64,000 bases of DNA from Acidocella facilis ATCC 35904 (lineage in GTDB: Bacteria; Pseudomonadota; Alphaproteobacteria; Acetobacterales; Acetobacteraceae). Under the pieces are notes generated by a model. That model did not search any database and was not told the origin of the DNA. It was given only the letters and a program-made list of their open reading frames with translations. This document shows, piece by piece, positions 1 through 8,820 of this stretch (position 1 is its first letter; each line of letters begins with the position of its first letter). The DNA is taken from contig NZ_JHYG01000011.1 of assembly GCF_000687875.1 (NCBI RefSeq), forward strand, positions 1 through 64,000, given 5' to 3'. Both the position numbers and the translations under genes were made by a program.

Positions 1-264
1 AAAATCCGGCGTATCCGCCAGGGTTTTGAATAGCGCTTCCCAAACGCCCGCATGAGACCAACGCCGGAACCGCGCATGTACCGCCGTCCATTTGCCAAAC
101 ATCTCCGGCAAATCTCGCCAACGCGCCGCATTGCCAGCCATCCATAAGATCGCATCAACAAAAAGTCGGTTGTCCACCCCGCTTCGGCCAGGGGTGCCAA
201 CACGGCCAGGCAAGTGACCCTCAATGCGGTTCCATTGTTCGTCCGTCAGTGTCCGTCTGCTCAA
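1..264 (-). CDS. IS5-family transposase, N-terminal part (partial)
   Basis: Reading the minus strand from a TTG at 264 gives a protein starting LSRRTLTDEQWNRIEGHLPG and continuing with FVDAILWMAGNAARWRDLP and a W-T-A-V-H-A-R-F-R-R-W stretch. This is the typical N-terminal region of IS5-type (IS427/IS1031-like) transposases, often annotated as a DUF4096 domain. A GGAGG ribosome-binding site lies at 272-279, about eight bases upstream, which supports the TTG start. The frame is open to base 1, so the DDE catalytic residues, if present, are outside the window. In many elements of this group the transposase is split into two frames by programmed frameshifting; that cannot be judged here. Confidence 0.8.
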   Translation of the reverse strand, partial: MSRRTLTDEQWNRIEGHLPGRVGTPGRSGVDNRLFVDAILWMAGNAARWRDLPEMFGKWTAVHARFRRWSHAGVWEALFKTLADTPDF

Positions 265-333
265 GGCAAGAACCCTCCTCAAGCCTTGAATCAGAAATCA
301 CAAACAAAGGGAATCTATGAATGCAGACACGAC
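1..333 (-). mobile_element. IS5-family insertion sequence, one end, cut by window edge
   Basis: The first 264 bases encode the start of an IS5-type transposase on the minus strand. Upstream of its start lie about 70 non-coding bases that run to a CTAG at 334-337. Read on the minus strand, the likely terminal sequence begins GTCGTGTCTGCATTCATAG immediately after CTAG. IS5-group elements commonly target CTAG or TNA, so the CTAG probably is the target-site copy; this is inference because the other end lies outside the window. The element stops exactly at the stop codon of the neighbouring GGDEF/EAL gene. Confidence 0.75.
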
Positions 334-2778
334 CTAGTACATCGCGTGGCGCGGCGGGCTGACGCGCCGGGGCGGCGGCGCGTCGCGCAGCAAGGCGGCG
401 ATGCGTGCCGCATCCATCGGCTTGTGGAACAGGTAGCCCTGCGCCTGGGTGCAGCCATAGCTGCGCAGGATTTCCGCCTGCTCGGCGGTTTCCACCCCTT
501 CGGCGGTCACCGCCATGTTCATATTCTCCGCCAGCCCGATGATCGCCAGGATGATCGAGCTGTCGGCCTTCTCGGTCGCGGTTTCACCGGGCCGGCCGGG
601 GCCAGGGTGCGGGTTGCCGAGATCGCGCACGAAGGAGCCGTCGATCTTCAGCTTGCTGAACGGAAAGCGGCGCAGATAGGAGAGTGAGGAATAGCCGGTG
701 CCGAAATCGTCCAGCGCGATGCGCACGCCATGCTCATGCAGCTGGCAGAGCGCCTGCTCGGTCGGGCTACCAACTTCCAGGATCGTGCTTTCCACCACCT
801 CCAGCTCCAGCCGTTCAGGGGGCAGCTCATGTTCGGCCAGCACGTCGAGAATGCTCTGGACGAGGCGCTGCGCCCCGCTGGGCGAGGGGGAGAGATTGAC
901 CGCGACACTGATATGGGCCGGCCAGGTGGCGACGGCGGCGCAGGCCTGGCGCAGCACGAAGTCGCCGATTTCCTCGATCAGCCCGAACTCTTCGGCAATC
1001 GGGATGAAACGCCCGGGCGGAATTTCGCCTTGCTCGGCATGCTGCCAGCGCACCAGCGCCTCGGCGCTGATGATCTGGCCGCTATTGAGATCCACGATCG
1101 GCTGATAGGCGACGCTCAGCTCCTGGCGCGCCAGCGCCTGGCGCAGCGCGATATGCAGCGCCCGCTTGGCGCGGATCATGTCGTCCATGCCCTGGTCGAA
1201 GATGCGCACGATGCCCCGCCCGTCGGACTTGGCGCGGTAGAGTGCCAGATCGGCGCTTTTCATCAGCGCGGTCGGGTTGTCGCCGTCGCGCGGGGCATTG
1301 GCGATGCCGATGGAGACGCCGATCTGCAGCGCCTGCCCGTCGAAATGGAACGGGCGCATGATCCGCTCGATGATGCGGTTGGCGATCGACTGCGCCTCGT
1401 TTTCGTCGCTGGTCATCACCAATATGGCGAATTCATCGCCGCCGAGCCGGGCCGCGATGTCGAAATCCCGGATGCAGCCGCGCAGCCGCTCGGCCACCGC
1501 CACCAGCACCGCATCGCCGGTGGCGTGGCCCAGCGAATCATTGATCATCTTGAAGTTATCGAGATCGAGGCAGAGCAGCGCGAAGCCGGAATTGGCGGCA
1601 TTCTCGCAGCATTGGTGCAACACCTCGGAGAACAGCATGCGGTTGGCGAGCTTGGTCAGGCTGTCATGCCGGGCGAGGAAGGAGATATGCTCCTGCTGGC
1701 GGCGCTGGCCGGTAATGTCCGAGCCGACGCCATGATAGCCGCCAAAGCGCCCATGCTTATCCAGAATCGGCTTGCCGGTGAGCGACCAGTAGCGCAGCTC
1801 GTTCTCGATCATCACCGGGATCACCAGGTCGCGGAAGGGCGAGCGCTCGGCGATGGCGCGCCGCAGCCGCTCGACCGACGATCCGGGCGGGGCGTCGCGC
1901 AAGGCGCCCTCGCCCAGGATCGCCTCGGGGAACGGCCCGGTCAGAGCCTCGGCCGGCCGGCGCGCCACCTGAACCAGGCGGTGGCTCACCTGCTGCAGCT
2001 CCATCTGGGCGTTGGTCTCCCAGAGCCAGTCGGAGGCGCTTTCCTCGAAATCGCGCAGCAGCAGGCGGATGACCTCGGTATTCTCCTCCAGCCGGATGGC
2101 GCTGATGGCGCGTTCATTCGTGCGGCGATTGAGGAAAAAAATGCAGAAGCCGGTGAGGGCGACGAAGGCCAGCAGATCCACCACCGCGAATATATTGGCG
2201 TGGTGAGAGGCGATCATGGTGGCGGTGACGCCGATGGAGACCGGCAGCCAGTAAGCGAAGGCGCAGAGTGCCGGCGAGACCACCACCGGGGTGGCAAGGC
2301 AGCCGGTCATGATCGCGTAAAGCAGGCAAAGCTGCCAGGGCCCGGCCTCGCGCACCACCACCAGCAGCAGCGCCGACCAGAAACAGCCCAGCAGGAACAA
2401 CAGGCGCGCCATCCGGCCGATATAGGCGTCGGCACTCATCTGGGTCGGCTGCTCGCGTTGCAGCCAGGCGCGGGCATTGAACAGAATGGCGATATAGCAA
2501 AAGCCCGCGCCGAGGATCGCGGCGCTGCGGCCCACGAGCCAAGGCGCATGCAGGAAATCGAAGAAAATCAGCGCGATGGTGTTGAGCCCCAGCACCGCGA
2601 TGGCGCTGATCACATAGCTGAAATCCTTGGCCTGATCGAGCATGAGCCGCTCGCGCAGGTCCTCGGGGAGTTGCGTGCCCAGGATATAATTAACAGCCGC
2701 CATGCCATTGCGCGCGAACTGTCGAAAAAATGCGGGTGGCAAGAATGTTTTTGGAAAAACTTCGGTCGAGTCGCTCAT
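334..2778 (-). CDS. membrane GGDEF/EAL cyclic-di-GMP protein
   Basis: This 814-residue protein probably both makes and degrades cyclic di-GMP, or does one of these. Residues about 50-220 hold several hydrophobic segments forming an N-terminal membrane sensor. Residues about 245-355 look like a PAS-type region ending in the usual GVGSDITGQRR linker. The GGDEF domain has an intact GGDEF motif at about 446-450. The EAL domain has E-A-L at about 573-575 and a DDFGTGYSSLSYL loop further on. Both catalytic signatures look intact, so activity in both directions is possible. The last codons are ATG TAC TAG, and the TAG forms part of the CTAG where the IS5 element begins. The ATG at 2778 has GGAG directly against it with no normal spacing, so the start is not certain. 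Domain calls are firm; the signal sensed is unknown. Confidence 0.93.
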   Translation of the reverse strand: MSDSTEVFPKTFLPPAFFRQFARNGMAAVNYILGTQLPEDLRERLMLDQAKDFSYVISAIAVLGLNTIALIFFDFLHAPWLVGRSAAILGAGFCYIAILFNARAWLQREQPTQMSADAYIGRMARLLFLLGCFWSALLLVVVREAGPWQLCLLYAIMTGCLATPVVVSPALCAFAYWLPVSIGVTATMIASHHANIFAVVDLLAFVALTGFCIFFLNRRTNERAISAIRLEENTEVIRLLLRDFEESASDWLWETNAQMELQQVSHRLVQVARRPAEALTGPFPEAILGEGALRDAPPGSSVERLRRAIAERSPFRDLVIPVMIENELRYWSLTGKPILDKHGRFGGYHGVGSDITGQRRQQEHISFLARHDSLTKLANRMLFSEVLHQCCENAANSGFALLCLDLDNFKMINDSLGHATGDAVLVAVAERLRGCIRDFDIAARLGGDEFAILVMTSDENEAQSIANRIIERIMRPFHFDGQALQIGVSIGIANAPRDGDNPTALMKSADLALYRAKSDGRGIVRIFDQGMDDMIRAKRALHIALRQALARQELSVAYQPIVDLNSGQIISAEALVRWQHAEQGEIPPGRFIPIAEEFGLIEEIGDFVLRQACAAVATWPAHISVAVNLSPSPSGAQRLVQSILDVLAEHELPPERLELEVVESTILEVGSPTEQALCQLHEHGVRIALDDFGTGYSSLSYLRRFPFSKLKIDGSFVRDLGNPHPGPGRPGETATEKADSSIILAIIGLAENMNMAVTAEGVETAEQAEILRSYGCTQAQGYLFHKPMDAARIAALLRDAPPPRRVSPPRHAMY

Positions 2779-3294
2779 CTCCGGAAAAACGCTCGCCTTT
2801 CATGCGACGCAAAAAACACGAATTGACACGTCGGACGCCCACAACTTTACGTACAGTCTTTTTTTAGAAAACGCTATCTTTAATTGATGGTTTGCAAAGG
2901 GCAGAATTTTTACGCCAGAGTAATTTATGGCTGCGCCGCGAGGTTGTAAATTGCCAATCTACCCGGCAATTCCTCACGTTTTCGTGGGTGTTCGCTGTCA
3001 GAAATACTAACGTCGCCTGTCCGGAATTTAAGATATCGGGTAGAAAGCGCACTCTGTTCATTCGTCGGGACATCGCATGGTCTGCGTGCAAAAGATGGCG
3101 TGCCAAAACGACGTCCAGGAGCGCGCGCGACGCCCCAATCATGCGGCGGCGAGGGGGCGGCACGATGTTGCCAACGAGATTGTGAACGCAGCTCCGCCGC
3201 GCGTTAACGGTTTTTTGTCGCCCCTGCGCCCAGCCTCGGGTCAAAGAGAAGGCTGGATGCCAGACTTGCCCCTGACCGACGCCGGATCCCGCCG
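2779..3294. other. intergenic region without a recognisable gene
   Basis: These roughly 500 bases separate two divergently read genes. Short open frames occur on both strands, but none resembles a known protein, has a convincing ribosome-binding site or shows the codon use of the neighbours. The left half (about 2800-3060) is visibly richer in A and T than the surroundings. It probably holds the promoters of the divergent genes; a TTGACA at 2824-2829 on the plus strand has no good -10 box at standard spacing. Confidence 0.5.
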
Positions 3295-3837
3295 ATGATC
3301 GCGGCCCTGCTCACCTTCTTTGCCGGCACAGGCTGTTTCGCGGCTTTCGTCTGGGGGGTGCGGTGGCATTTCGAGTCGGCGGGCGGGATGCGGCGCGGCA
3401 TGCGGGGCGTCAGCTTGTTGAGCCTGCTGGGGCTGGCGATCTTCTGGTGGCGGCTCTGGGCCTGCCCCTTATTCGCCTGGTCGGTCGCGCTGGGGCTGTT
3501 CGCCGCCGCGCTGGCGCTGTTCCGCGCCGCGGTGCGGGCCAGCCGCGGCGCCCGGCTGCATCTGGCATTCGATCCGCAGGCGCCGCATTGCCTGGTGCGG
3601 CACGGGCCATATCGCCGCGTCCGCCATCCGTTCTACCTGGCCTATATGCTGTTCTGGCTGGGCACGGCGCTGGCGGCGCGGGGGCTGGCGGGGTGGGTCG
3701 TGCCGGTTCTGCTCAGCGCGCTCTATGTCATCGCGGCGCGGCGCGAGGAGCGCCGGTTTGGCGACTCCGCGCTGGCGGACGCCTACGCCGCCTATCGCAT
3801 GCGCGCCGGCATGTTCTGGCCGCTATGGCGAGGCTGA
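3295..3837 (+). CDS. isoprenylcysteine carboxylmethyltransferase (ICMT/PEMT)-like membrane protein
   Basis: A 180-residue integral membrane protein with about four hydrophobic segments. Its C-terminal half carries the signature of the ICMT/PEMT-like family: GPYRRVRHPFYLAYMLF at about residues 100-117, then a hydrophobic helix, then R-E-E-R-R-F and Y-A-A-Y-R. Family members bind S-adenosylmethionine at the membrane face and methylate lipid or prenyl substrates. Bacterial homologues rarely have a known substrate, and none can be named here. It stands alone, and a strong hairpin terminator begins 18 bases after its stop. Confidence 0.8.
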   Translation: MIAALLTFFAGTGCFAAFVWGVRWHFESAGGMRRGMRGVSLLSLLGLAIFWWRLWACPLFAWSVALGLFAAALALFRAAVRASRGARLHLAFDPQAPHCLVRHGPYRRVRHPFYLAYMLFWLGTALAARGLAGWVVPVLLSALYVIAARREERRFGDSALADAYAAYRMRAGMFWPLWRG

Positions 3838-3855
3838 GCCGCGCGGCGCCCATGC

Positions 3856-3884
3856 AAAAAGCCCGGCAAGCTGCCGGGCTTTTT
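3856..3884. terminator. bidirectional intrinsic terminator between convergent genes
   Basis: An A-run, a GCCCGGC stem, a short loop, the complementary GCCGGGC and a T-run form a textbook intrinsic terminator. Because both flanks are A- and T-rich it can serve both the plus-strand methyltransferase gene (stop 3837) and the minus-strand rpmJ (stop 3911). Confidence 0.9.
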
Positions 3885-3910
3885 GCCGTCTCGAAAAGAA
3901 CCGAGGGGGA

Positions 3911-4036
3911 TTAGCCCTGGCGCGCCTTCATGCGCGGGTTCTTCTTGTTGATCACGTAAACCCGGCCATGGCGGCGGACAACGCGGCAGTTCTTGTCGCG
4001 AAGCTTCGCGGACTTGAGGGAATTGCGGATCTTCAT
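3911..4036 (-). CDS. rpmJ: 50S ribosomal protein L36 (bL36)
   Basis: The minus strand encodes 41 residues beginning [20 protein letters not shown] and ending [14 protein letters not shown]. This is the alphaproteobacterial form of bL36, part of the large ribosomal subunit. It is the zinc-less (C-minus) type: only one cysteine remains of the four-ligand zinc site of the other paralogue. As in many alphaproteobacteria it stands alone rather than in the ribosomal operon. A promoter-like sequence lies at 4077-4105, and the terminator at 3856-3884 closes the unit. Confidence 0.97.
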   Translation of the reverse strand: MKIRNSLKSAKLRDKNCRVVRRHGRVYVINKKNPRMKARQG

Positions 4037-4076
4037 CAGAGGTCTCGGCTAAAAAATTGAAACAAGTTGGGGGCGC

Positions 4077-4105
4077 CCTATGCCAAGCCAGCGCCGCTCT
4101 GTCAA
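4077..4105 (-). promoter_or_regulatory. predicted sigma-70-type promoter of rpmJ
   Basis: On the minus strand TTGACA (4105-4100) is followed after 17 bases by CATAGG (4082-4077). The -35 box is perfect and the -10 box is weak. The spacing is ideal, and the box pair lies about 40 bases upstream of the rpmJ start, implying a short leader. The assignment is by pattern only. Confidence 0.5.
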
Positions 4106-4276
4106 CCGCAAGACCGCCGCGCATCGCGGCCGCCGCCGGAGGCTCGACGAAAAATCTGGAAAATGCCGGCTATTCCTGGTTTCATCAAAAGGTCATTCGC
4201 CTTCCGGGCGCTCTCCCTGTTGATAGGGGGTTTAAGGGTGGTCCGCCCCGCCCCGAGTCTCAGGAGCTTATGCGCT

Positions 4277-5029
4277 ATGAAGATCAGTTTCGTCGTTCCG
4301 GCCTATAATGAGCAAGCCCTGCTGGGCCGCTCGCTGCTGGCGATCCGCGAGGAAATCGCGCGCGCCGGCCTGAAATTGGGCGAGGAGGCGGAGATCATCG
4401 TCGTCAACAATGCCAGCACCGACGATACCCGCGCGGTGGCGCTGGCGGTGGAGGGGGTGCGGGTGGTGGACGAGCCGCGCAAGGGGCTGGTGCAGGCGCG
4501 CTGGAGCGGGTTCGAGAATTCCACCGGCGAACTGATCGCCAATATCGACGCCGATACCGTGATCCCGGAAGGCTGGCTCGCGGAAGTGCTGCGCCAGTTT
4601 GGCCGCTCCGCGGCGCTGGTCGGGCTCTCCGGCCCGTATGTGTATTACGGCGTGCCGCGCAAGGTGAATGTCGTCGTCGCCTGCTATTACCGGCTGGCCT
4701 GGCTGGCCTATGTGTTCAATCATTACGTGCTGAATATCGGCGCCATGCTCCAGGGTGGCAATTTCGTGGTCAAGCGCGAGGCGATGCTGAAGCTCGGCAA
4801 CCCGGATCTGCGCTTCTCCTTCTATGGCGAGGATACCGACATGGCCAACCGCCTCTCCAAGGTCGGCACGGTGAAATTCACCTTCCGCCTGCCGGCGCAA
4901 TCCTCCGGCCGCCGCCTGGTCGGGGAGGGGGTGTTCACCATCGGGCTGCGCTATACGATGAATTTCTTATGGGCGACCTTCCGCAAGAAGCCCTTCACCG
5001 AGGAGTGGCAGGATATCCGCGAGGCCTGA
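4277..5029 (+). CDS. glycosyltransferase family 2
   Basis: A 250-residue GT-A fold glycosyltransferase. The start at 4277 follows GGAG by about ten bases and gives the canonical N-terminus MKISFVVPAYNE. NNASTDDTRAVA (nucleotide-binding region) and NIDADTVIP at about residues 90-100 (the D-x-D metal and sugar-nucleotide site) are visible. A later FYGEDTDMANRL segment is the usual E-D acceptor and base motif. It probably transfers a sugar from a nucleotide sugar to an envelope glycan or lipid carrier. The frame extends upstream to 4067, but that extension has no family character. A terminator follows at 5034-5059. Confidence 0.88.
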   Translation: MKISFVVPAYNEQALLGRSLLAIREEIARAGLKLGEEAEIIVVNNASTDDTRAVALAVEGVRVVDEPRKGLVQARWSGFENSTGELIANIDADTVIPEGWLAEVLRQFGRSAALVGLSGPYVYYGVPRKVNVVVACYYRLAWLAYVFNHYVLNIGAMLQGGNFVVKREAMLKLGNPDLRFSFYGEDTDMANRLSKVGTVKFTFRLPAQSSGRRLVGEGVFTIGLRYTMNFLWATFRKKPFTEEWQDIREA

Positions 5030-5033
5030 GACG

Positions 5034-5059
5034 AAAAACGCCCGCAAGGGCGTTTTTTT
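5034..5059. terminator. bidirectional intrinsic terminator between convergent glycosyltransferase genes
   Basis: AAAAACGCCC, a short loop and GGGCGTTTTTTT form an A-flanked and T-flanked hairpin directly after the plus-strand gene (stop 5029) and before the end of the minus-strand gene (5085). It should stop transcription from both sides. Confidence 0.88.
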
Positions 5060-5084
5060 GGCCCCGGGCGGGTTCAGCGCGGGT

Positions 5085-6116
5085 TCAGCTCTCCTGAAAG
5101 GCCGGGGCGGCGCGTTTCGCCGGCACGGAATCGAGCAGCGGCTGCGGGGCGGCCAGGAAGCGGCGGCAGGTGAGGAACCAGACAGCGAAAAGCAGGTTTT
5201 CCAGCCTTGTACGCCGGCGCAGGCGCGGGCAGCGCAAGGCGCTGAGGCGCTGGGCCAGCCCGCCATGCAGCCCGGCGCGCAGCACCGCCAGATCCTGCCG
5301 GGCCATCGGCGTCAGCTTCGCCTCCTGCTTGGCCAGCGCATCGGCATGGCGCTGCATCATGGTCATGAACACAACCGGGCCGCGCCGCAGCGCCCCCAGC
5401 GCGCGCTGGGGCAGCGGCTGCGCCCGGCCGATCAGATTGCTCTTATGCAGCCGGTAGAGCACTTGCGGGCGCTCATCGAACAGAATCCGCCCGCCACAGG
5501 CGGAGACGACGATATAGCTCCACCAATCATGCACCGTGCCGTTCGGTTCGCTGGCGGTGGCGACCAGGGCGGCGGCGGCGGCGTTGAGCACCAGCGTGTT
5601 GCCGTTGGCGATATTCTGGGTCAGGCAGGCGGGAAAGCCCGGCGTGCCGGTATGTGAGGCGGAGAGGCTGGCGTTGCGCAGCGATTCATCCACCCGGTAT
5701 TGGCGGGCGCAATAAAGTGCTGGGACATCCTCCGCCTGGGACAGGATTTCCAGCGCGCACTGCAGCTTCTCGGGCAGCCAGACATCATCCTGGTCGGCAA
5801 AGGCCAGCGCCATCGCGCCGAGATTTTCCCGCAGCAAGGTGAGGAAGCTGGAAAACGCCCCGAGATGCGGGCCGGAAGAGGGCGATTCCACACAGCGCTC
5901 GGCCCCCACCCGCGCCGCGAAGGCCCGCATGATGGCGACGGTCTCGTCGGTTGAGCCATCATCGCGCCAATGCAGCACCCAATGCTCATGGGTCTGCGAG
6001 AGGAAGCTGTTCAGCTGTGCGGGCAGATACGCCGCCCCGTTGAAGGTGGAGAGCAGAATGGCGACACCCGCATTGCGGAACGCGCTCGCCGGAGCATTAA
6101 CCGAAGCAGGGGTCAT
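5085..6116 (-). CDS. glycosyltransferase family 2, rhamnosyltransferase-like
   Basis: This 343-residue protein begins its domain with ILLSTFNGAAYLPAQLNSFL and has WRDDGSTDETVAIMR and LAFADQDDVWLPEKL. This is the pattern of GT2 enzymes often annotated as alpha-L-rhamnosyltransferases (family inference, not proof of substrate). The fold is complete: GT-A core in residues about 18-230, followed by a basic tail with hydrophobic residues that may contact the membrane. The dTDP-L-rhamnose operon starts about 350 bases away on the same strand, which fits use of its product. Confidence 0.85.
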   Translation of the reverse strand: MTPASVNAPASAFRNAGVAILLSTFNGAAYLPAQLNSFLSQTHEHWVLHWRDDGSTDETVAIMRAFAARVGAERCVESPSSGPHLGAFSSFLTLLRENLGAMALAFADQDDVWLPEKLQCALEILSQAEDVPALYCARQYRVDESLRNASLSASHTGTPGFPACLTQNIANGNTLVLNAAAAALVATASEPNGTVHDWWSYIVVSACGGRILFDERPQVLYRLHKSNLIGRAQPLPQRALGALRRGPVVFMTMMQRHADALAKQEAKLTPMARQDLAVLRAGLHGGLAQRLSALRCPRLRRRTRLENLLFAVWFLTCRRFLAAPQPLLDSVPAKRAAPAFQES

Positions 6117-6324
6117 GTCTCAAGCTTTCCTTCCATTCCCGCGAATGGGTGACGTGGCGGCGGCGGTCAACGAGAGTCAGACGCTGCGCCTGATTGTTAG
6201 TATACGTATTTATGCGCCGGCAACGCAACGCCTCTTTGCATACTCAGCGTGTGTTTCAAAATCGTTTCGATCCTAGCGTGTATTCAGCAGCGCCTCAAGC
6301 GGCCGGGGGTGAGGCCTTATGTTG

Positions 6325-6463
6325 AGTTTGGCAAGCCGTTTCATGGGTTTATCTGGACGCTGACGCGTCCGGATAAACCCATCTCGCTGTACTCATGTTT
6401 TGGCGAGCAATTTCATGCGTTTAGGGGGACGCTGCCGCGTCAACCTAAACGCATATTGCTCTA
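6325..6463 (-). repeat. TAGAGC-type palindromic repeat (family 2), two tandem units
   Basis: Read on the minus strand, the first unit (6463-6396) starts TAGAGCAATATGCGTTTAGG, has a GACGC/GCGTC core, then CCTAAACGCAT and ATTGCTCGCCAAAACA. It is a nested imperfect palindrome. The second unit (6389-6325) has the same plan with ATGGGTTTATC paired to GATAAACCCAT and a diverged end (CGGCTTGCC). Where stem bases differ, both sides change together. The initial TAG is the stop codon of rfbD. It accounts for less than half of the 344-base gap between rfbD and the upstream glycosyltransferase; nothing else was recognised there. Confidence 0.85.
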
Positions 6464-7348
6464 ACCCTCCGGCGCCAGCAGGTCCGTGACCACACCGGGC
6501 AGGGTGGCGCGCCAGTCCGGCAGTCGGACCCCGAACACGGCCTCCAGCTTGGTGTTATCCAGCCGGGAATCGGGCGGGCGGCGGGTGGGTGTCGGCCAGT
6601 CGGCGGTGGCGATGGGCTGCACCTGCGGCGGCTGATAGCCCTGCTTGGCGGCTTCCCCGAAAATCGCGCTGGCGAAGCCGTGCCAGCTGGTCTCGCCATG
6701 GCCGGTGGCATGGTAGATGCCGCGATAGGCCGGCTGCCAGCCGGTGGCTTCGATCTTGTCGGCGATCGCCAGAATCGCATCCGCCAGATCGGCGGCGGCG
6801 GTCGGGGTGCCGCGCTGGTCGGCGACGACACGCAGCACCGGCATCTTGCGCCCGGCATTGATCATGGTACGGGCGAAATTCTTGCCATGGGCGGAATAGA
6901 CCCAGGCGGTGCGCAGAATGATCGCCTTGGCGTCGGTGGCGAGGATCGCCTCCTCGCCGTCGCGCTTGGTGGCGCCATATACGCCGGTCGGGCCGGTCGG
7001 GTCGGTCTCGACATAGGGTGCGCCCTTGTCGCCATCGAAGACGTAATCGGTGGAGACATGGATGAAGGGGATATCGGCCTTGGCGCAGAGCTGCGCCAGC
7101 GCCAGCGGGCCGGTATGGTTGCCGGCGCGGGCCGCCTCCTGGTCGGTCTCGGCCTTGTCCACCGCGGTATAGGCGGCGGCGTTGATGACCAGGCTGGGCC
7201 TGGCCGCATCGAACGCCGCCGCGATGGTCGCGGGCTGCTCGAAATCGAATTCAGGCCGCTTCACCGCCATGAACGGGATGCCACGCGCGGCGAGGCGCCT
7301 GGCCAGCGCATCGCCCAACTGCCCGGAGGCGCCGGTGACCAGGATCAT
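6461..7348 (-). CDS. rfbD: dTDP-4-dehydrorhamnose reductase
   Basis: RfbD (RmlD) makes the last step to dTDP-L-rhamnose, reducing dTDP-4-dehydro-L-rhamnose with NAD(P)H. The 295-residue protein is of normal length. MILVTGASGQLGDAL is the Rossmann GxxGxxG motif. VSTDYVFDGDKGAPY and the YGATK motif (Y-x-x-x-K) at about residue 125 mark the SDR active site. Its ATG overlaps the stop of rfbC by four bases, so translation is probably coupled. Its TAG stop is also the first triplet of a TAGAGC palindromic repeat. Confidence 0.97.
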   Translation of the reverse strand: MILVTGASGQLGDALARRLAARGIPFMAVKRPEFDFEQPATIAAAFDAARPSLVINAAAYTAVDKAETDQEAARAGNHTGPLALAQLCAKADIPFIHVSTDYVFDGDKGAPYVETDPTGPTGVYGATKRDGEEAILATDAKAIILRTAWVYSAHGKNFARTMINAGRKMPVLRVVADQRGTPTAAADLADAILAIADKIEATGWQPAYRGIYHATGHGETSWHGFASAIFGEAAKQGYQPPQVQPIATADWPTPTRRPPDSRLDNTKLEAVFGVRLPDWRATLPGVVTDLLAPEG

Positions 7349-7905
7349 GCGTAGGTGAACCAGGTGTCGTTGGGATTGAAGGCGGGCGCGACCTTGTCCT
7401 TGTCGGAGAGCACGACGCCCTCGGCCGGCACCGGCCAGTCGATCGCCAGGGTCGGGTCATTCCAGATCACCGCGCGCTCGGAGGCTTTGTCGTAATCGCC
7501 GGTGACCTTGTAGATCACCTCGGTATTCTCAACCAGCGTGACGAAACCGTGCAGGAAGCCGCCGGGCACCCAGATCTGGGTCCAGTTCTCGGCCGAGATC
7601 TCCGCCCCCACCCATTTGCCATAGGTCGGCGAGCCCTGGCGGATATCCACCGCCACATCCCAGATGGCGCCGCGAATGACGCGCACCAGCTTGCCCTGCA
7701 CGAAGGGCGAAGCCTGGCAATGCAGCCCGCGCAGCGTGCCCTTCTGGGCGGAGAAGCTCTGATTGTCCTGGACGAAATGTTCGTCGAAGCCCTGGGCCTT
7801 GAGTTTGGCCGAACTCCAGGTCTCAGAGAAAAAACCCCGATTATCGCCGAATTTCGGCGGGGTGATCAGCTTGACCTCGGGAATGGCGAGCGATTCGATC
7901 TTCAT
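7345..7905 (-). CDS. rfbC: dTDP-4-dehydrorhamnose 3,5-epimerase
   Basis: RfbC (RmlC) epimerises C3 and C5 of the dTDP-4-keto-6-deoxyglucose ring. It is 186 residues, the usual size of this cupin enzyme. FGDNRGFFSETW near the N-terminus, FVQDNQSFSAQKGTLRGLHCQ with the catalytic histidine region, and GFLHGFVTL with VIYKVTGDYD are all family landmarks. Its start shares one base with the rfbA stop (TGATG), and its end overlaps rfbD, so the three genes form a tight operon. Confidence 0.97.
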   Translation of the reverse strand: MKIESLAIPEVKLITPPKFGDNRGFFSETWSSAKLKAQGFDEHFVQDNQSFSAQKGTLRGLHCQASPFVQGKLVRVIRGAIWDVAVDIRQGSPTYGKWVGAEISAENWTQIWVPGGFLHGFVTLVENTEVIYKVTGDYDKASERAVIWNDPTLAIDWPVPAEGVVLSDKDKVAPAFNPNDTWFTYA

Positions 7906-8786
7906 CAGTGATGCACCCCGTCGGCGATGTTCAGGAGAATGCGGCCAAGCTCGGTCTTGTGGATCTTCTTGGCCTGCACGCGCAGCTGCTCGGCATTGAT
8001 GAAGCCCATGCGGAAAGCGACCTCCTCCGGGCTGCCGACCAGATTGCCCTGGCGGTCTTGGATGGTCTGCACGAAGGTGGCGGCCTGCAGCAGGCTGTCG
8101 GGCGTGCCGGCATCCAGCCAGGCGGTGCCACGGCCGAGCCGGTCCACCTTCAGCGTGCCTTCCTGCAGGTACATGTTGTTGAGATCGGTGATCTCCAGCT
8201 CGCCCCGGGCGGAGGGCTTCACCTTCTTGGCCAGCTCAGTGACGCGGTGATCGTAGAAATACAGCCCCGTCACCGCCCAGTTGGATTCAGGCTGGCTCGG
8301 TTTTTCGACGATATTGATCGCCTTGCCATCGGAATCGAAGCTGACGACGCCGTAGCGCTCCGGATCGCGGACCTGATAGGCGAACACCGTCGCCCCTTCC
8401 GGCCGGGCGCCGGCGGCGCGCAGCAAGGTGGAGAGATGGTCGCCATGGATGAGGTTGTCGCCCAGCGCCAGGGCGCAGGCCTCGCCATCGATCCATTTTT
8501 CGCCGATCAGGAAGGCCTGGGCCAGACCATCGGGGCTCGGCTGCTCGGCATAGGCGATGCGGATGCCAAGATGCGCGCCATCATGGAACAGGCGCTGGAA
8601 TTGCGGCAGGTCCTGCGGGGTGGAGATGATCAGCACCTCCTGGATGCCCGCCAGCATCAGCGTGCAGAGCGGGTAATAGATCATCGGCTTGTCGAACACC
8701 GGCAGCAGCTGCTTGGAGCTGGCCTGGGTGATCGGATGCAGCCGCGTGCCGGAGCCGCCGGCGAGGATGATGCCCTTTTTGATCAT
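7905..8786 (-). CDS. rfbA: glucose-1-phosphate thymidylyltransferase
   Basis: RfbA (RmlA) joins dTTP and glucose-1-phosphate to give dTDP-glucose, the entry step of the rhamnose pathway. The 293-residue protein has the nucleotidyltransferase signature [17 protein letters not shown] followed by [17 protein letters not shown], plus GDNLIHGD and [12 protein letters not shown]. Length and motifs are standard. It lies between rfbB (34-base gap) and rfbC (one-base overlap). The pathway is feedback-inhibited by dTDP-rhamnose at this enzyme in studied bacteria. Confidence 0.98.
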   Translation of the reverse strand: MIKKGIILAGGSGTRLHPITQASSKQLLPVFDKPMIYYPLCTLMLAGIQEVLIISTPQDLPQFQRLFHDGAHLGIRIAYAEQPSPDGLAQAFLIGEKWIDGEACALALGDNLIHGDHLSTLLRAAGARPEGATVFAYQVRDPERYGVVSFDSDGKAINIVEKPSQPESNWAVTGLYFYDHRVTELAKKVKPSARGELEITDLNNMYLQEGTLKVDRLGRGTAWLDAGTPDSLLQAATFVQTIQDRQGNLVGSPEEVAFRMGFINAEQLRVQAKKIHKTELGRILLNIADGVHH

Positions 8787-8820
8787 GGGAAATGCCTAAT
8801 GAGAGAGGAAAAGGGCAGGA

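Noticed and set aside
730-2826. A 698-residue open frame on the plus strand opposite the first GGDEF/EAL gene
   Set aside because: It is the antisense of a clearly conserved gene. Long antisense frames are expected at this GC content, and the translation is rich in His, Arg and Gln with no domain.
2864-3244. Possible small minus-strand gene in the 2779-3294 gap
   Set aside because: There is no ribosome-binding site, no recognisable similarity, and overlapping frames of similar quality exist on both strands.
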